DNA of 64,000 nucleotides, taken from contig NZ_JAGXCY010000007.1 in NCBI RefSeq assembly GCF_018310695.1, positions 124,001 to 188,000 of the forward strand, written 5' to 3'. The first letter of the stretch is position 1. Each line of letters opens with the position of its first letter. Positions 35,849 through 44,697 of this stretch are shown in pieces. A model generated the notes under the pieces. The model saw only the letters and a program-made list of their open reading frames with translations, was not told the origin of the DNA and did not search any database. Made by a program: the position numbers and the translations under genes. Origin of the DNA: Paenibacillus sp. Marseille-Q4541. Lineage in GTDB: Bacteria > Bacillota > Bacilli > Paenibacillales > Paenibacillaceae.

Positions 35849-36259
35849 ATGATAGAAGTAACCCATGATATTCCTTCGGCGGAATCATATTTGAATTTGC
35901 GTCGTGCCGCAGGACTGAGTGAAATGAGTAGGGAGGGTGCTGAAAAGGGGCTGCCGGCTACTTTATTTGCGGTCAGTTTACGGGATGGAGATAAGCTGAT
36001 TGGCATGGGCCGAGTCGTAGGAGATGGCGGATTGCAGTTTTTTGTATCGGATATCGCAGTTCATCCTGACTTTCAAGGGAAGGGTTACGGTAAAACGATC
36101 ATGAAAGAAATCAAAGCCTATATTGACGAGCACGTTCCTGGAGGAGGGATTGTCTCTCTCATTGCAGATAAGCCAGCAGACCGTCTATATGAGCAGTTTG
36201 GTTTTGCCGATGCTGCCCCAAACTCGCTTGGAATGTGGTTTAAGCAGAAACGAAAATAG
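35849..36259 (+). CDS. GNAT-family N-acetyltransferase
   Basis: A 136-residue acetyltransferase. The acetyl-CoA loop is DIAVHPDFQGKGYGKTIMKEI (positions 73-93) and the end is RLYEQFGFADAAPNSLGMWF. It is a compact one-domain member; the acceptor amine cannot be told. A terminator-like hairpin follows. Confidence 0.88.
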   Translation: MIEVTHDIPSAESYLNLRRAAGLSEMSREGAEKGLPATLFAVSLRDGDKLIGMGRVVGDGGLQFFVSDIAVHPDFQGKGYGKTIMKEIKAYIDEHVPGGGIVSLIADKPADRLYEQFGFADAAPNSLGMWFKQKRK

Positions 36260-36405
36260 AAATAGTCACGAGAAAATTAGGTGATAATTGACAAATCGAA
36301 ATGACTATGAAAAGATGGAAGAAGTAACAAATCCGATCAAGAAGCGGATCATTAACTTATACAGAATGAATGAAATGAACGATACAGAGATTTCAACATA
36401 AATGA

Positions 36406-36464
36406 AAAAGGCCCCTTTGGATTCTGACGGAAGTGTTCAGAAACGGCAAGGAGGGCCTTTTTAT
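36406..36464 (+). terminator. Terminator before the threonine synthase gene
   Basis: AAAGGCCC (36407-36414) pairs with GGGCCTTT (36453-36460), with a shorter inner stem, followed by TTATT. Upstream (36315-36401) an open 28-codon stretch lacks a ribosome site. No T-box signature was seen. Confidence 0.7.
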
Positions 36465-36523
36465 TATCAAAAAGGGGCATCATACCTGCATTTTTGGTCG
36501 GAAAATGTGAGGAGGCTAAGTTC

Positions 36524-37783
36524 ATGGCACGGGATAACTACAGCTATTTAAGTCATCTGGAATGTCCGAAATGCGGACTCATTTACCATTCAACAGGAGT
36601 ACAGCAGTTATGTTCCTGCGGTTCTCCGCTGTTAGCCCGCTATGATTTGGAAAGTCTACGCAAGGTTTGGAATCCGTCCTCGTTACAAGGCAGAGAAATG
36701 AATCTATGGCGATATCATGAGCTGCTCCCCGTTCGCGAACCACAGCATATGATTACTCTTGGTGAAGGGATGACCCCGCTGCTTCGTATGCCAAGCCTGG
36801 GTATAGATATGTCTATTCCTCATTTGTATATGAAGGATGAGAGCCTCATGCCAAGCGGATCTTTTAAGGCAAGAGGAGCGGCCGTGGGGATCTCCAAGGC
36901 AAAGGAACTTGGAGTTAAGCGTTTTGCAATGCCCTCTAATGGTAATGCGGGGGCAGCCTGGTCTTTATATGCTGCTCGCGCAGGAATGTCATCTTCCGTT
37001 GTGATGCCTGTAGATGCTCCCCTCATTACTCGTGAGGAATGTATTGCTGCAGGAGCAGAGCTTTTACTCGTAAAGGGCCTCATTAGCGATGCAGGACGAA
37101 TTGTAGCAGAGAAAGTGAAACGTGAAGGTTTATATGATGCCTCTACCCTGAAGGAGCCTTATCGGATTGAAGGCAAAAAAACGATGGGTTTTGAAATCAT
37201 CGAGCAGATGGATTTCCAGATCCCGGATGTGATTCTATACGCCACAGGAGGCGGAGTAGGACTCATTGGTATTTACAAGGCATTACAGGAGTTGCAGGAG
37301 ATTGGCTGGATCTCCGGACCACTCCCGAAGCTCGTAGCTGTTCAGTCTGAAAATTGTGCGCCTATCGTCAGAGCGTGGGAAAATCAGCTGACAGAATCCG
37401 TATTTTGGGACAAATCCAGTACGGCAGCCTATGGTATTAATGTACCTAAAGCAATTGGAGATTTTCTTGTGCTTGATGCATTATACAAGACTGGCGGGGC
37501 AGCTATTTCTGTAACAGAAGAGGAAATTCTGGCAGAACAAAGACGGGTTACCAGAATGGAAGGATCATTCTTGTGTCCTGAAGGGGCAGCTGCTTTTGCT
37601 GCAGCCCGCATTCTTCGTGCTAACGGCTGGATTGAAGAGGAAGAGAAGGTCGTCGTAATCAATACGGGATCGGGACTGAAGTACCCGGGAGCATCAGCAC
37701 AAGCAATACCACTGCTTGATCCGGAAGATGTATGGCCAGACTATGGGGACAAGGAAGAGGCCTCTTCTGTAACGAAAAGATAA
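36524..37783 (+). CDS. thrC: Threonine synthase (PLP-dependent)
   Basis: A 419-residue enzyme from the ATG at 36524 (GGAGG 8 nt upstream). A short N-terminal zinc-ribbon-like part (CPKCG...CSCG) precedes the PLP fold. The PLP lysine lies in MPSGSFKARGA, the phosphate cup in SNGNAGAAW, and a second glycine loop in YATGGGVGLIGI. It converts O-phosphohomoserine to threonine. It stands alone, apart from hom and thrB, so it may be a second ThrC-like copy; related PLP enzymes such as cysteate synthase share this zinc-ribbon form. Confidence 0.8.
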   Translation: MARDNYSYLSHLECPKCGLIYHSTGVQQLCSCGSPLLARYDLESLRKVWNPSSLQGREMNLWRYHELLPVREPQHMITLGEGMTPLLRMPSLGIDMSIPHLYMKDESLMPSGSFKARGAAVGISKAKELGVKRFAMPSNGNAGAAWSLYAARAGMSSSVVMPVDAPLITREECIAAGAELLLVKGLISDAGRIVAEKVKREGLYDASTLKEPYRIEGKKTMGFEIIEQMDFQIPDVILYATGGGVGLIGIYKALQELQEIGWISGPLPKLVAVQSENCAPIVRAWENQLTESVFWDKSSTAAYGINVPKAIGDFLVLDALYKTGGAAISVTEEEILAEQRRVTRMEGSFLCPEGAAAFAAARILRANGWIEEEEKVVVINTGSGLKYPGASAQAIPLLDPEDVWPDYGDKEEASSVTKR

Positions 37784-37811
37784 TAACGGACGAATAAATA
37801 GCCACAGCGAC

Positions 37812-37858
37812 AGAATCATCTTTGTGTTCTTAAAGAGAACGAAGATGATTCTTTTTTA
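37812..37858 (+). terminator. Terminator after thrC
   Basis: AGAATCATCTT pairs perfectly with AAGATGATTCT, with an inner GTTCT/AGAAC step and a TTTTTT tail. Confidence 0.9.
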
Positions 37859-38008
37859 ATTGTCTTTTTTATTGAGAGTTATTGGGCTTTGGTTTTTTGG
37901 TAAATCTTCTTTATAATGAGACGTACGTTTTAACTGTTGGGTAATTTGATTAATACATAGTGTGAAATATCTGAACAGGTAATATAAGAGGAAATGAGGA
38001 ATTGAATA

Positions 38009-38641
38009 ATGAAACTGATTATATTTGGTGCATCGGGTACGATTGGACAAGCCATTGTGCAAGAAGCTTTGAGAAGAAAACATGAGGTGACAGCGGTCGT
38101 TCGCAATCGCTTTAAATTAAATGAGAAACACGATTTGCTTACGGTCGTAGAAGGTGATTTGTTGAAGCCGGGGTCTATTGCTGAATTGGCAAAAGGTCAC
38201 GAAGTAGTAATCAGTGCTTACGGTCCAAAATTTGGAGCTGAACAGGAACTCGTTGAAGTAGCTCGTGCACTTGTTGAAGGATTACGTGAAGGCGGAGTAG
38301 AACGTCTTGTTGTGGTGGGTGGAGCAGGAAGTCTGAAGACAGATGAGGGAGTTCCACTTATGGAAACAGCCGGATTCCCTGAAGAAGTAAAGCCGCTCGC
38401 AATGGCACATCAGGATGCTTTTCAAATTTATCAGGAATCCGATCTTGATTGGACTTACTTAAGCCCTGCCTCCATTATTGAGCCGGGGCGCCGTACAGGT
38501 AACTTCCGAATAGGAACGGACAGACTGATTGTGGATGAGGAAGGACAAAGCCGGATTTCCGTAGAAGACTATGCGGTAGCGCTAATTGATGAGGTAGACG
38601 ATCCTTACTTCAGTGGTTCAAGATTTACGGTTGCTTATTAA
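38009..38641 (+). CDS. NAD(P)-binding NmrA/YwnB-like protein
   Basis: A 210-residue atypical short-chain dehydrogenase. The nucleotide loop is FGASGTIGQAIV (6-17) followed by VTAVVRNRFK, whose Arg suggests NADP(H). GGAGSL (about 108) replaces the classic active site, and no Tyr-x-x-x-Lys pair is seen at the usual place. It resembles YwnB and flavin/biliverdin-reductase-like proteins, often stress or redox linked. Single gene with a following hairpin. Confidence 0.82.
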   Translation: MKLIIFGASGTIGQAIVQEALRRKHEVTAVVRNRFKLNEKHDLLTVVEGDLLKPGSIAELAKGHEVVISAYGPKFGAEQELVEVARALVEGLREGGVERLVVVGGAGSLKTDEGVPLMETAGFPEEVKPLAMAHQDAFQIYQESDLDWTYLSPASIIEPGRRTGNFRIGTDRLIVDEEGQSRISVEDYAVALIDEVDDPYFSGSRFTVAY

Positions 38642-38672
38642 GTGGTTTGAGTATAGATGGATAAAACAACAG

Positions 38673-38700
38673 GAGCGAAGTCATGTACTTCGCTCTTTTT
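38673..38700 (+). terminator. Terminator after the NmrA-like gene
   Basis: GAGCGAAGT pairs with ACTTCGCTC, followed by TTTTTC. Confidence 0.85.
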
Positions 38701-38728
38701 CATACCATTTTGACAGGAGGAGAAGCTA

Positions 38729-40399
38729 ATGTATGTAGTCACTGCGGAGCAAATGAGAGAATTGGACCAATATGTCATTGATTCTTGGGGCGTACCTTCG
38801 GTAAGTTTGATGGAGAATGCAGGCAAAGCTCTTGCGGAAGAAGTGCTTCACCTGTGTGAGCGAAACCACCCAATAGAAAGTGGGGATCGCCATTATTACC
38901 TTGCTTCCGAAGAAAAGCGAACGACTTTCGAAGAGTGGAAGGGGACGCGCGGACAAATAAGTACCGACGGCTTTCTACCCAGAGAGCAGGCAAGGAGAGA
39001 GCATTGGCATATCCTTGTGGGGAAAGGGAATAACGGGGGAGACGGACTGGTTGCGGCCAGACATCTGCAGGAAGCTGGGTTTGGCATTACTCTTGTATTT
39101 GCTGTTGCGCCAGAGGAACTGCGAGGAGATGCAGCTTTGGAGTACCGTGCAGCTCTATCCGCCGGGATTCGTTCTGTTGTGTACACCGCCGAACAAGAAA
39201 ATATGATCTTTGCAGGTAGTACAGGGATTATTGATGCTTTGCTAGGGACAGGAAGCAGAGGGGCCCCGCGAGGAGCCTATGCTTCTTTGATACGAGCTGC
39301 GAATAAGAGTGGCCTTCCTGTTGTTTCGGCAGATATTCCTAGTGGACTGGATGCAGATACAGGAGCTCTCTATGAACCGTATATTCGGGCAGAAGTGACG
39401 GTATGCTTTGCGTTGTTAAAAAGGGGACTTACGCAATTCCCTGGAGCAGAAGCGGCAGGGCGGATCAAAGTCCGGTCTATAGGCATCCCATCTCAACTTG
39501 TAGAAGGAAAATATCAAGAGACCGTATGCATGCTTACGGACGAGGTGCTGACAGAGAAGCTGAAGGTGGACCTTGCTCGTCGGCGAGCGGATGATGGGCA
39601 TAAGGGAACGTATGGTCATGTGCTGCTTGTAGCAGGCACGCTTGCTATGAGTGGAGCGGCACTTCTTAGTTCCCGTGCGGCACTGCGAGCCGGGTGCGGG
39701 CTTGCGACTTGGGCGCTTCCTGCTGAGCTGCTCCCACATGTAATAAGCGCGGTGCCCGAGCTCATGCTGTCCGCTGCAGCTGAGGGACCTGATGGTACTT
39801 GGAATAAAGCATCGGCAAGAAACGTTATCCATCTTGCCAAGAGTAGAGATGTGCTCGCCATTGGGCCCGGCCTCGGTCGATTTGAAGAGGACACCGTATG
39901 GCTGCGTCAAATTTATGAAAATACGGACCTCCCTATGGTAATCGATGCGGATGGACTAAATATTCTTTCTGATCTTGGCCAAGATTTTTTCAATAGTGTA
40001 CAATCTCGAAAGTCACCGGTCATTTTAACTCCTCATCCAGGAGAGATGGCTCGTCTGGCGGGTGTATCTACTAAAGATATTCAACAGGACCGAATTTATC
40101 ATGCGCTATCCTACACTAAGAGAACGGGAGTAACGCTCGTACTGAAAGGCTCTCGTACAATCATTGCTACACCAGAAGGTCATGCTTATATTAATATGAC
40201 GGGGCACGCAGGGATGGGCACAGGAGGAGCAGGAGACGTACTGACCGGGATGATTGCAAGCTTGCTCGCTCAAGGGTATACCGCAGAGCAGGCAGCTGCA
40301 TTTGGTGTGTATCTGCACGGCAGAGCTGGAGAAACAGCAGCACTTACGCGTCCCAATCCGGCAGGAGTCATGGCGGGGGATATTATTGAATATTTGTAA
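38729..40399 (+). CDS. nnr: Bifunctional NAD(P)HX epimerase/dehydratase with an N-domain insertion
   Basis: A 556-residue metabolite-repair enzyme. The N-terminal YjeF-like epimerase domain (about 1-255) has SLMENAGKALAEEV and VGKGNNGGDGLVAARHL, and GLDADTG. The C-terminal ADP-dependent dehydratase domain (about 275-556) has GTYGHVLLVAGT, AIGPGLGR, VIDADGLNIL, TPHPGEMARL, LKGSRT and GMGTGGAGDVLTGMIA. Together they return damaged NADHX and NADPHX to use. About 45 extra, hydrophilic residues (about 45-91) lie between helix 1 and the VGKGNNGGDG strand, where most homologues have only a short link. AGGAGGAGAAGC precedes the ATG. Confidence 0.93.
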   Translation: MYVVTAEQMRELDQYVIDSWGVPSVSLMENAGKALAEEVLHLCERNHPIESGDRHYYLASEEKRTTFEEWKGTRGQISTDGFLPREQARREHWHILVGKGNNGGDGLVAARHLQEAGFGITLVFAVAPEELRGDAALEYRAALSAGIRSVVYTAEQENMIFAGSTGIIDALLGTGSRGAPRGAYASLIRAANKSGLPVVSADIPSGLDADTGALYEPYIRAEVTVCFALLKRGLTQFPGAEAAGRIKVRSIGIPSQLVEGKYQETVCMLTDEVLTEKLKVDLARRRADDGHKGTYGHVLLVAGTLAMSGAALLSSRAALRAGCGLATWALPAELLPHVISAVPELMLSAAAEGPDGTWNKASARNVIHLAKSRDVLAIGPGLGRFEEDTVWLRQIYENTDLPMVIDADGLNILSDLGQDFFNSVQSRKSPVILTPHPGEMARLAGVSTKDIQQDRIYHALSYTKRTGVTLVLKGSRTIIATPEGHAYINMTGHAGMGTGGAGDVLTGMIASLLAQGYTAEQAAAFGVYLHGRAGETAALTRPNPAGVMAGDIIEYL

Positions 40400-40452
40400 G
40401 GGTGAGCATAGGTAGCGGTTCGCTGTGGAAAGGGAGTATCTAACATCTTAGG

Positions 40453-40482
40453 TTGACAGCAATGAATAGGAATTGTTATTAT
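40453..40482 (+). promoter_or_regulatory. Promoter of the SsuE-like gene with TAGGAATT element
   Basis: TTGACA (40453-40458), 18 bp, TATTAT (40477-40482). Between them lies ATAGGAATT (40466-40474), which fits the right half of the Bacillus CymR site (ATMGGAATT). The left half is not conserved. Confidence 0.5.
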
Positions 40483-40564
40483 TTTCTAATACCAATGAAT
40501 TTAGTAGGGATTGTTAAGATACAAAAGTAACACAATACAATCATATATCAGGGGTGAAATGAAC

Positions 40565-41122
40565 GTGGCTAAAATAGCAGTAATTAACGGGAGTCCTTCA
40601 CTGACTTCAAGGCTAAATGCGGTAATTGAATATGCAGAGCATTCGCTTAGGGAAGCCGGATTTGAAGTAGATCGCATCAACGTAGCGGAACTACCAGCTG
40701 AGGATCTGATCCTTACGAAATTCGGAAGTGAGCACATTGTAAAAGCGAATGGCATTGTTGCAGAAGCCGACGCGGTAATCGTGGCAAGTCCGGTGTATAA
40801 GGCATCTTACACGGGAGTCCTCAAAACATTCCTGGATCTTGTACCAGAGCGGGGACTGGGTGGGAAAACCATTCTGCCACTCTTTATCGGCGGAAGCCTT
40901 GCTCACTTGCTCACAATAGACTATGCTTTGAAGCCCGTTCTGTCCGTTCTTGGTGCTCGTCATATACTTGCGGGTATTTATACAGTTGACGCACAAGTTG
41001 CACGTAATGAACAGGGTGGTCTTGATATTGCTCCGGAATTGTTGGAACGACTACAGGCTGGAATTCAGGAGTTTACAGAAGAGATTAAGCTTCGCGAGAC
41101 ACAGAAAAGTTTAAAATCATAA
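40565..41122 (+). CDS. NADPH-dependent FMN reductase, SsuE-like
   Basis: A flavodoxin-fold reductase of 185 residues with IAVINGSPSLTSRLNAVIEY (FMN phosphate loop), ASPVYKASYTGVLKTFLDL and GGSLAHLL motifs of SsuE. Such enzymes supply FMNH2 to sulfonate monooxygenases, but no ssuD is next to it. The GTG at 40565 is 8 nt after GGGGTG; the ATG at 40559 is too close to that site, and the upstream start at 40511 has none. The promoter carries a CymR-like half site. Confidence 0.83.
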   Translation: MAKIAVINGSPSLTSRLNAVIEYAEHSLREAGFEVDRINVAELPAEDLILTKFGSEHIVKANGIVAEADAVIVASPVYKASYTGVLKTFLDLVPERGLGGKTILPLFIGGSLAHLLTIDYALKPVLSVLGARHILAGIYTVDAQVARNEQGGLDIAPELLERLQAGIQEFTEEIKLRETQKSLKS

Positions 41123-41137
41123 GATCGATTTTGTTTA

Positions 41138-41173
41138 AGAGCTCAGCCCTAAAAAACGGCCGGGCTCTTTTTA
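41138..41173 (+). terminator. Terminator after the SsuE-like gene
   Basis: AGAGCTCAGCC pairs with GGCCGGGCTCT with two imperfect pairs, followed by TTTTAT. Confidence 0.8.
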
Positions 41174-41264
41174 TAAATGTTGAAAAGGCGACCTCTGTAA
41201 CACAAAATAAATTGGTTATATATGGTATACTATTTCTGTAATTTGTAATGGAGGGGAAATGACG

Positions 41265-41684
41265 ATGAACATTCAAGGAATTAACCATCTCTGTTTTTCT
41301 GTATCCGATCTGGCCAAATCAATTGCATTTTACAAACATGTTTTTGATGCTGAAATTGTACTGGAAGGTCGAAGATTGGCCTACTTTGATTTGAACGGTA
41401 TATGGATCGCCCTAAATCAGGAAGATGTTCCTCGTAATTTTACTGCCCCAACGTACACGCATGTTGCATTCACGGTTAACGAAGAAGACATGCAGATGCT
41501 ACATCAGAAGCTTACAGAGGCTAATGCCAAAATTCTGCCTGGTCGTGAACGGGACGCCAGGGATCTAAAGTCGATTTATTTTCTCGATCTGGATGGACAT
41601 ATGTTTGAGTTTCACACTGGTACGCTGCAAGATCGTATGAATTATTACAAGGAAGACAAACATCACATGACGTTTTATCGGTAA
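41265..41684 (+). CDS. fosB: FosB-type fosfomycin thiol transferase
   Basis: A 139-residue vicinal-oxygen-chelate enzyme, the usual FosB length. Metal ligands are His8 (GINHLCFS), a His in YTHVAFT and a Glu in [28 protein letters not shown] is the fosfomycin phosphate-binding part (about 97-117). It adds bacillithiol or cysteine to fosfomycin using a divalent metal and so gives resistance. The ATG at 41265 has GGAGGGG at 8 nt, whereas the ATG at 41259 is too close. It lies directly before a truncated MATE gene. Confidence 0.93.
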   Translation: MNIQGINHLCFSVSDLAKSIAFYKHVFDAEIVLEGRRLAYFDLNGIWIALNQEDVPRNFTAPTYTHVAFTVNEEDMQMLHQKLTEANAKILPGRERDARDLKSIYFLDLDGHMFEFHTGTLQDRMNYYKEDKHHMTFYR

Positions 41685-41691
41685 GTGCAGT

Positions 41692-42705
41692 GTGAAAATG
41701 GAATGTAATAGAAGAGTCCCACCGGATCGTGTGCTTTCGTCCTTTTCCAATTATGTGATAGGGATGATGGCTACATCGATTCCAGCCGTGCTAAGTGCGA
41801 TTACCAATGCTTCACTGCGTGGACTAGGGAAAGCACAGGCCTCCTCTTATATCGCCATAGGGTCAGCAATACTGAACGTAATACTCGTCTCTTTACTTGC
41901 AAATCAAGCAGGCCTTGCTCTTACTGGCCTTGTATACGCGAACGCTATTAGCTCTACATCCGCTCTACTAGTATCAACATTCCTTCTCTTTCACAGTAAA
42001 TCACTAGGCAACATTCCTTCGTTTAACTTCTGTATGTCGCATTATCTTATGCTCAGATATGTAGGTATTCCTGTTTTTGCTTCATACTGTCTTATTTTTA
42101 TTAGCACGTTTTTCTACAACCGGATTGTAAGTAGCTTTGGCGAGCAGGTACTGGCCGGATTTGGGGTCGGTTACCGGATTCAGACCATGGTCATCTTGCC
42201 AGGCATGGCAATCGGATCTGCTATCGGAATTATAATTAATCATAATCTTGCTGATGCATTACGGCATCGTGCTTATGAAGGGTTTCGAAAGGGGATGCTT
42301 CATTCCTATTTTCTATACCTTTGTATTGCCGGGGTATTATGGATATGGAAGGAACCCATGGTCTCCTTACTCATAGCGGACCCCCTCGCAAGTATGGAAG
42401 CAGTTCGGTATTTACATATTGTAGCTGGCTCATTCATTCTAATGGGGCCCATGCTGACAGTGCTACTAACCAAGGAGCAGACGGGTCAGGGGTTTCGGGC
42501 CTTATTACTGAATGCTCTTTATTTTGTACTGATTATCGGGATAGGATGGATACTTACCTCGATTACAGGAAAGGTTGAATCTTTTTATTGGTGTATCTTT
42601 GGTGTGAATTTAGCCGGAGTGCTCGTCATTATACCGACCTTTCGAATGTACAGAACGAAATTCACTGTTTCTTCCCAAAGGAATATGAGCAACCACGCCT
42701 TATGA
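41692..42705 (+). pseudogene. 5'-truncated MATE-family efflux protein
   Basis: A 337-residue remnant. MATE transporters usually have about 450 residues and 12 segments. Here the frame starts near the fourth segment (SSFSNYVIGMMATSIPAVLSAIT and NASLRGLGKAQASSY) and then continues normally, including GFGVGYRIQTMVILPGMAIGSAIG, the start of the second half. The first three segments or so are absent. The only early start is a GTG with no ribosome site, 8 bp after fosB. So it is probably non-functional, or fosB was inserted or recombined at this point. Confidence 0.7.
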
Positions 42706-42752
42706 TATATCGGAAAATCGATACCATTTTATCTTATAGGAGGACATGATTT

Positions 42753-44561
42753 ATGATCTCATTTCCAAATCCTGAAGTTGAACAATATTTTCAAACGTAT
42801 GTTATGAAGTATTTTACGGTTACTTCAGATGAATCTCGTTTGTTGTTCCATAGTAATCTGAGTGGTCAGCCAAACCTATGGGCTAAGGATTTACCAGGGG
42901 GCGACCCGTATCCGCTAACGTATCAGAACCAATCCGGAAGTTTTATTAAAGCAGACCCTAAAGGTCAGTTCATTCTTGCTGATTTCGATAAGGATGGGGA
43001 TGAGAATTTCCATATCTATGCCTTGAGACCAAGTGGCGGGAAGCCGATCAAACTCATCGAGGGAGAAGCAGATGATAAATTCTTTTACAGCAAGCTGACT
43101 GAGGATGGAAAATGTCTATATTATGTAACTTCCAAGGATAACCCTCATTTTTTGAATACCAGAAGATATGACCTCAGTACAGGAGAAGATGAACTTCTTT
43201 ATGAAGGGGTTGATCGCTCTTGTTTTCTCTGTGCAGTAAGTCCAGATGAGAAACATAGAGCCTATCTTAAAATGTATGCTAATACACATCAGGCGCTTTT
43301 TATCCAGTCCGAGGGAAAAGAAGAAGTAGTTTACGTCTTCCCGGAAAATGAAGTTCTTCGTATCGCAGATGTTACTTTCACAGGCAACGACAAGCTGTTG
43401 TTTGTAACGAATCGGGATGAAGAATTTTCCTATATTGCTGAGTACACTCTTTCTACTGAAAAAGTTAATATTGTTCGTGCTTTTGAAGGGGAAGATGTGA
43501 GCAGTATCCATTGGCATGAAGAATCAAAGACACTTTATATCTTGAATGATCTTGGAATTGAGAATCGAATTTATAAGTACCTGATTGAAACAGGGGAGAT
43601 CCAAGTATTAGATATTCCCACTGATGTTGTAGAGCAATCGCTTGTTACCAAAGCAGGGAACCTTTACATTCTTGGCCGTGGGGCTGTGAAACCTCATAAT
43701 ATATACCGTTATATTAATGGGGCATGGGAGACACTTACACATAATGTGGTTATTGGTCTGACCGAGGAAGATCTCTCTTATCCTGAAGTGATTACATATC
43801 GTTCCTTTGATGGAATGGAGATAGAATCCTTACTGTTCAAAGCCAAACCGGAATCCGCTAACGGATATACGATCTTCTGGCCGCATGGTGGACCGCAGGC
43901 TGCGGAAGGCAAGTTCTTTAGACCGATGTTCCAATTCCTATTAGCTCGTGGATATCATATTTTTGCCCCTAATTTCCGGGGAAGTTCAGGTTACGGCGCA
44001 TCTTTCATGAAGCTCGTTGAAGGGGATTGGGGAGAAGGTCCACGCCTCGACTGTGTTGCCGGGATTGAATGGTTGTTTAAGCAAGGGATTAGCTCTCCTG
44101 AGCGCCTATTTATTGTAGGGGGTAGTTTTGGTGGATACATGACACTGCTGCTGGCAGGCCGTCATTCAGAGCTGTTCCGAGCAGCGGTTGATATTTTTGG
44201 ACCAAGTAATCTGTTTACCTTTGTTGAGTCAGTGCCTGATTCCTGGAAACCAATGATGGAGCAATGGCTCGGTGATCCGGTTAAAGATCGTGAGCGTCTC
44301 ACCAAGGATTCACCTATCACTTATTTGAAGGACATGGTGAAGCCGATGCTTGTGATTCAGGGAGCTAATGACCCACGTGTAGTAAAAGCAGAGTCCGATC
44401 AAATTGTAGCTGCACTTCAAGAGCAAGGGACCGAAGTGGAATACATAGTGCTGGATGATGAGGGACATGGTTTCTCACGTAAAGCAAATGAAATAAAGGT
44501 ATACACGGCGATGGCTGAATTTTTAGATAAACATCAAGCACATATAGAGATTCATGCCTAG
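42753..44561 (+). CDS. S9-family serine peptidase (acylaminoacyl-peptidase-like)
   Basis: A 602-residue cytoplasmic peptidase. Residues about 20-350 form a WD40-like propeller, and about 355-602 the alpha/beta hydrolase domain. The triad is Ser458 (GGSFGGYM), Asp540 (GANDPRVV) and His572 (EGHGFS), with an oxyanion region FRGSSGYG. It releases short peptides or blocked N-terminal residues. AGGAGGACATGATTT precedes the ATG. Single gene, ended by a strong terminator. Substrate is unknown. Confidence 0.9.
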   Translation: MISFPNPEVEQYFQTYVMKYFTVTSDESRLLFHSNLSGQPNLWAKDLPGGDPYPLTYQNQSGSFIKADPKGQFILADFDKDGDENFHIYALRPSGGKPIKLIEGEADDKFFYSKLTEDGKCLYYVTSKDNPHFLNTRRYDLSTGEDELLYEGVDRSCFLCAVSPDEKHRAYLKMYANTHQALFIQSEGKEEVVYVFPENEVLRIADVTFTGNDKLLFVTNRDEEFSYIAEYTLSTEKVNIVRAFEGEDVSSIHWHEESKTLYILNDLGIENRIYKYLIETGEIQVLDIPTDVVEQSLVTKAGNLYILGRGAVKPHNIYRYINGAWETLTHNVVIGLTEEDLSYPEVITYRSFDGMEIESLLFKAKPESANGYTIFWPHGGPQAAEGKFFRPMFQFLLARGYHIFAPNFRGSSGYGASFMKLVEGDWGEGPRLDCVAGIEWLFKQGISSPERLFIVGGSFGGYMTLLLAGRHSELFRAAVDIFGPSNLFTFVESVPDSWKPMMEQWLGDPVKDRERLTKDSPITYLKDMVKPMLVIQGANDPRVVKAESDQIVAALQEQGTEVEYIVLDDEGHGFSRKANEIKVYTAMAEFLDKHQAHIEIHA

Positions 44562-44594
44562 CAACAGGTTCGAAATCAATGTGCACATTAAATT

Positions 44595-44634
44595 AAAAAA
44601 GCGATCCCTGAAGTTCAGGGATCGCTTTTTTAAT
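44595..44634. terminator. Bidirectional terminator between the S9 peptidase and nrdB
   Basis: AAAAAAGCGATCCCTGAA pairs perfectly with TTCAGGGATCGCTTTTTT; T-runs serve both strands. Confidence 0.9.
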
Positions 44635-44697
44635 AGTACGGGAACCGCTGCAGAAACTGCTCGGTCCGATTTGAATGCTGATAATAAACAGCCTGTC

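Noticed and set aside
36315-36401. 28-codon frame before the terminator upstream of thrC
   Set aside because: No ribosome site; too short to separate from chance. Might be a gene remnant.
36260-36523. T-box leader before threonine synthase
   Set aside because: No T-box GGTGGNACC core or specifier-loop layout; only a simple terminator is present.
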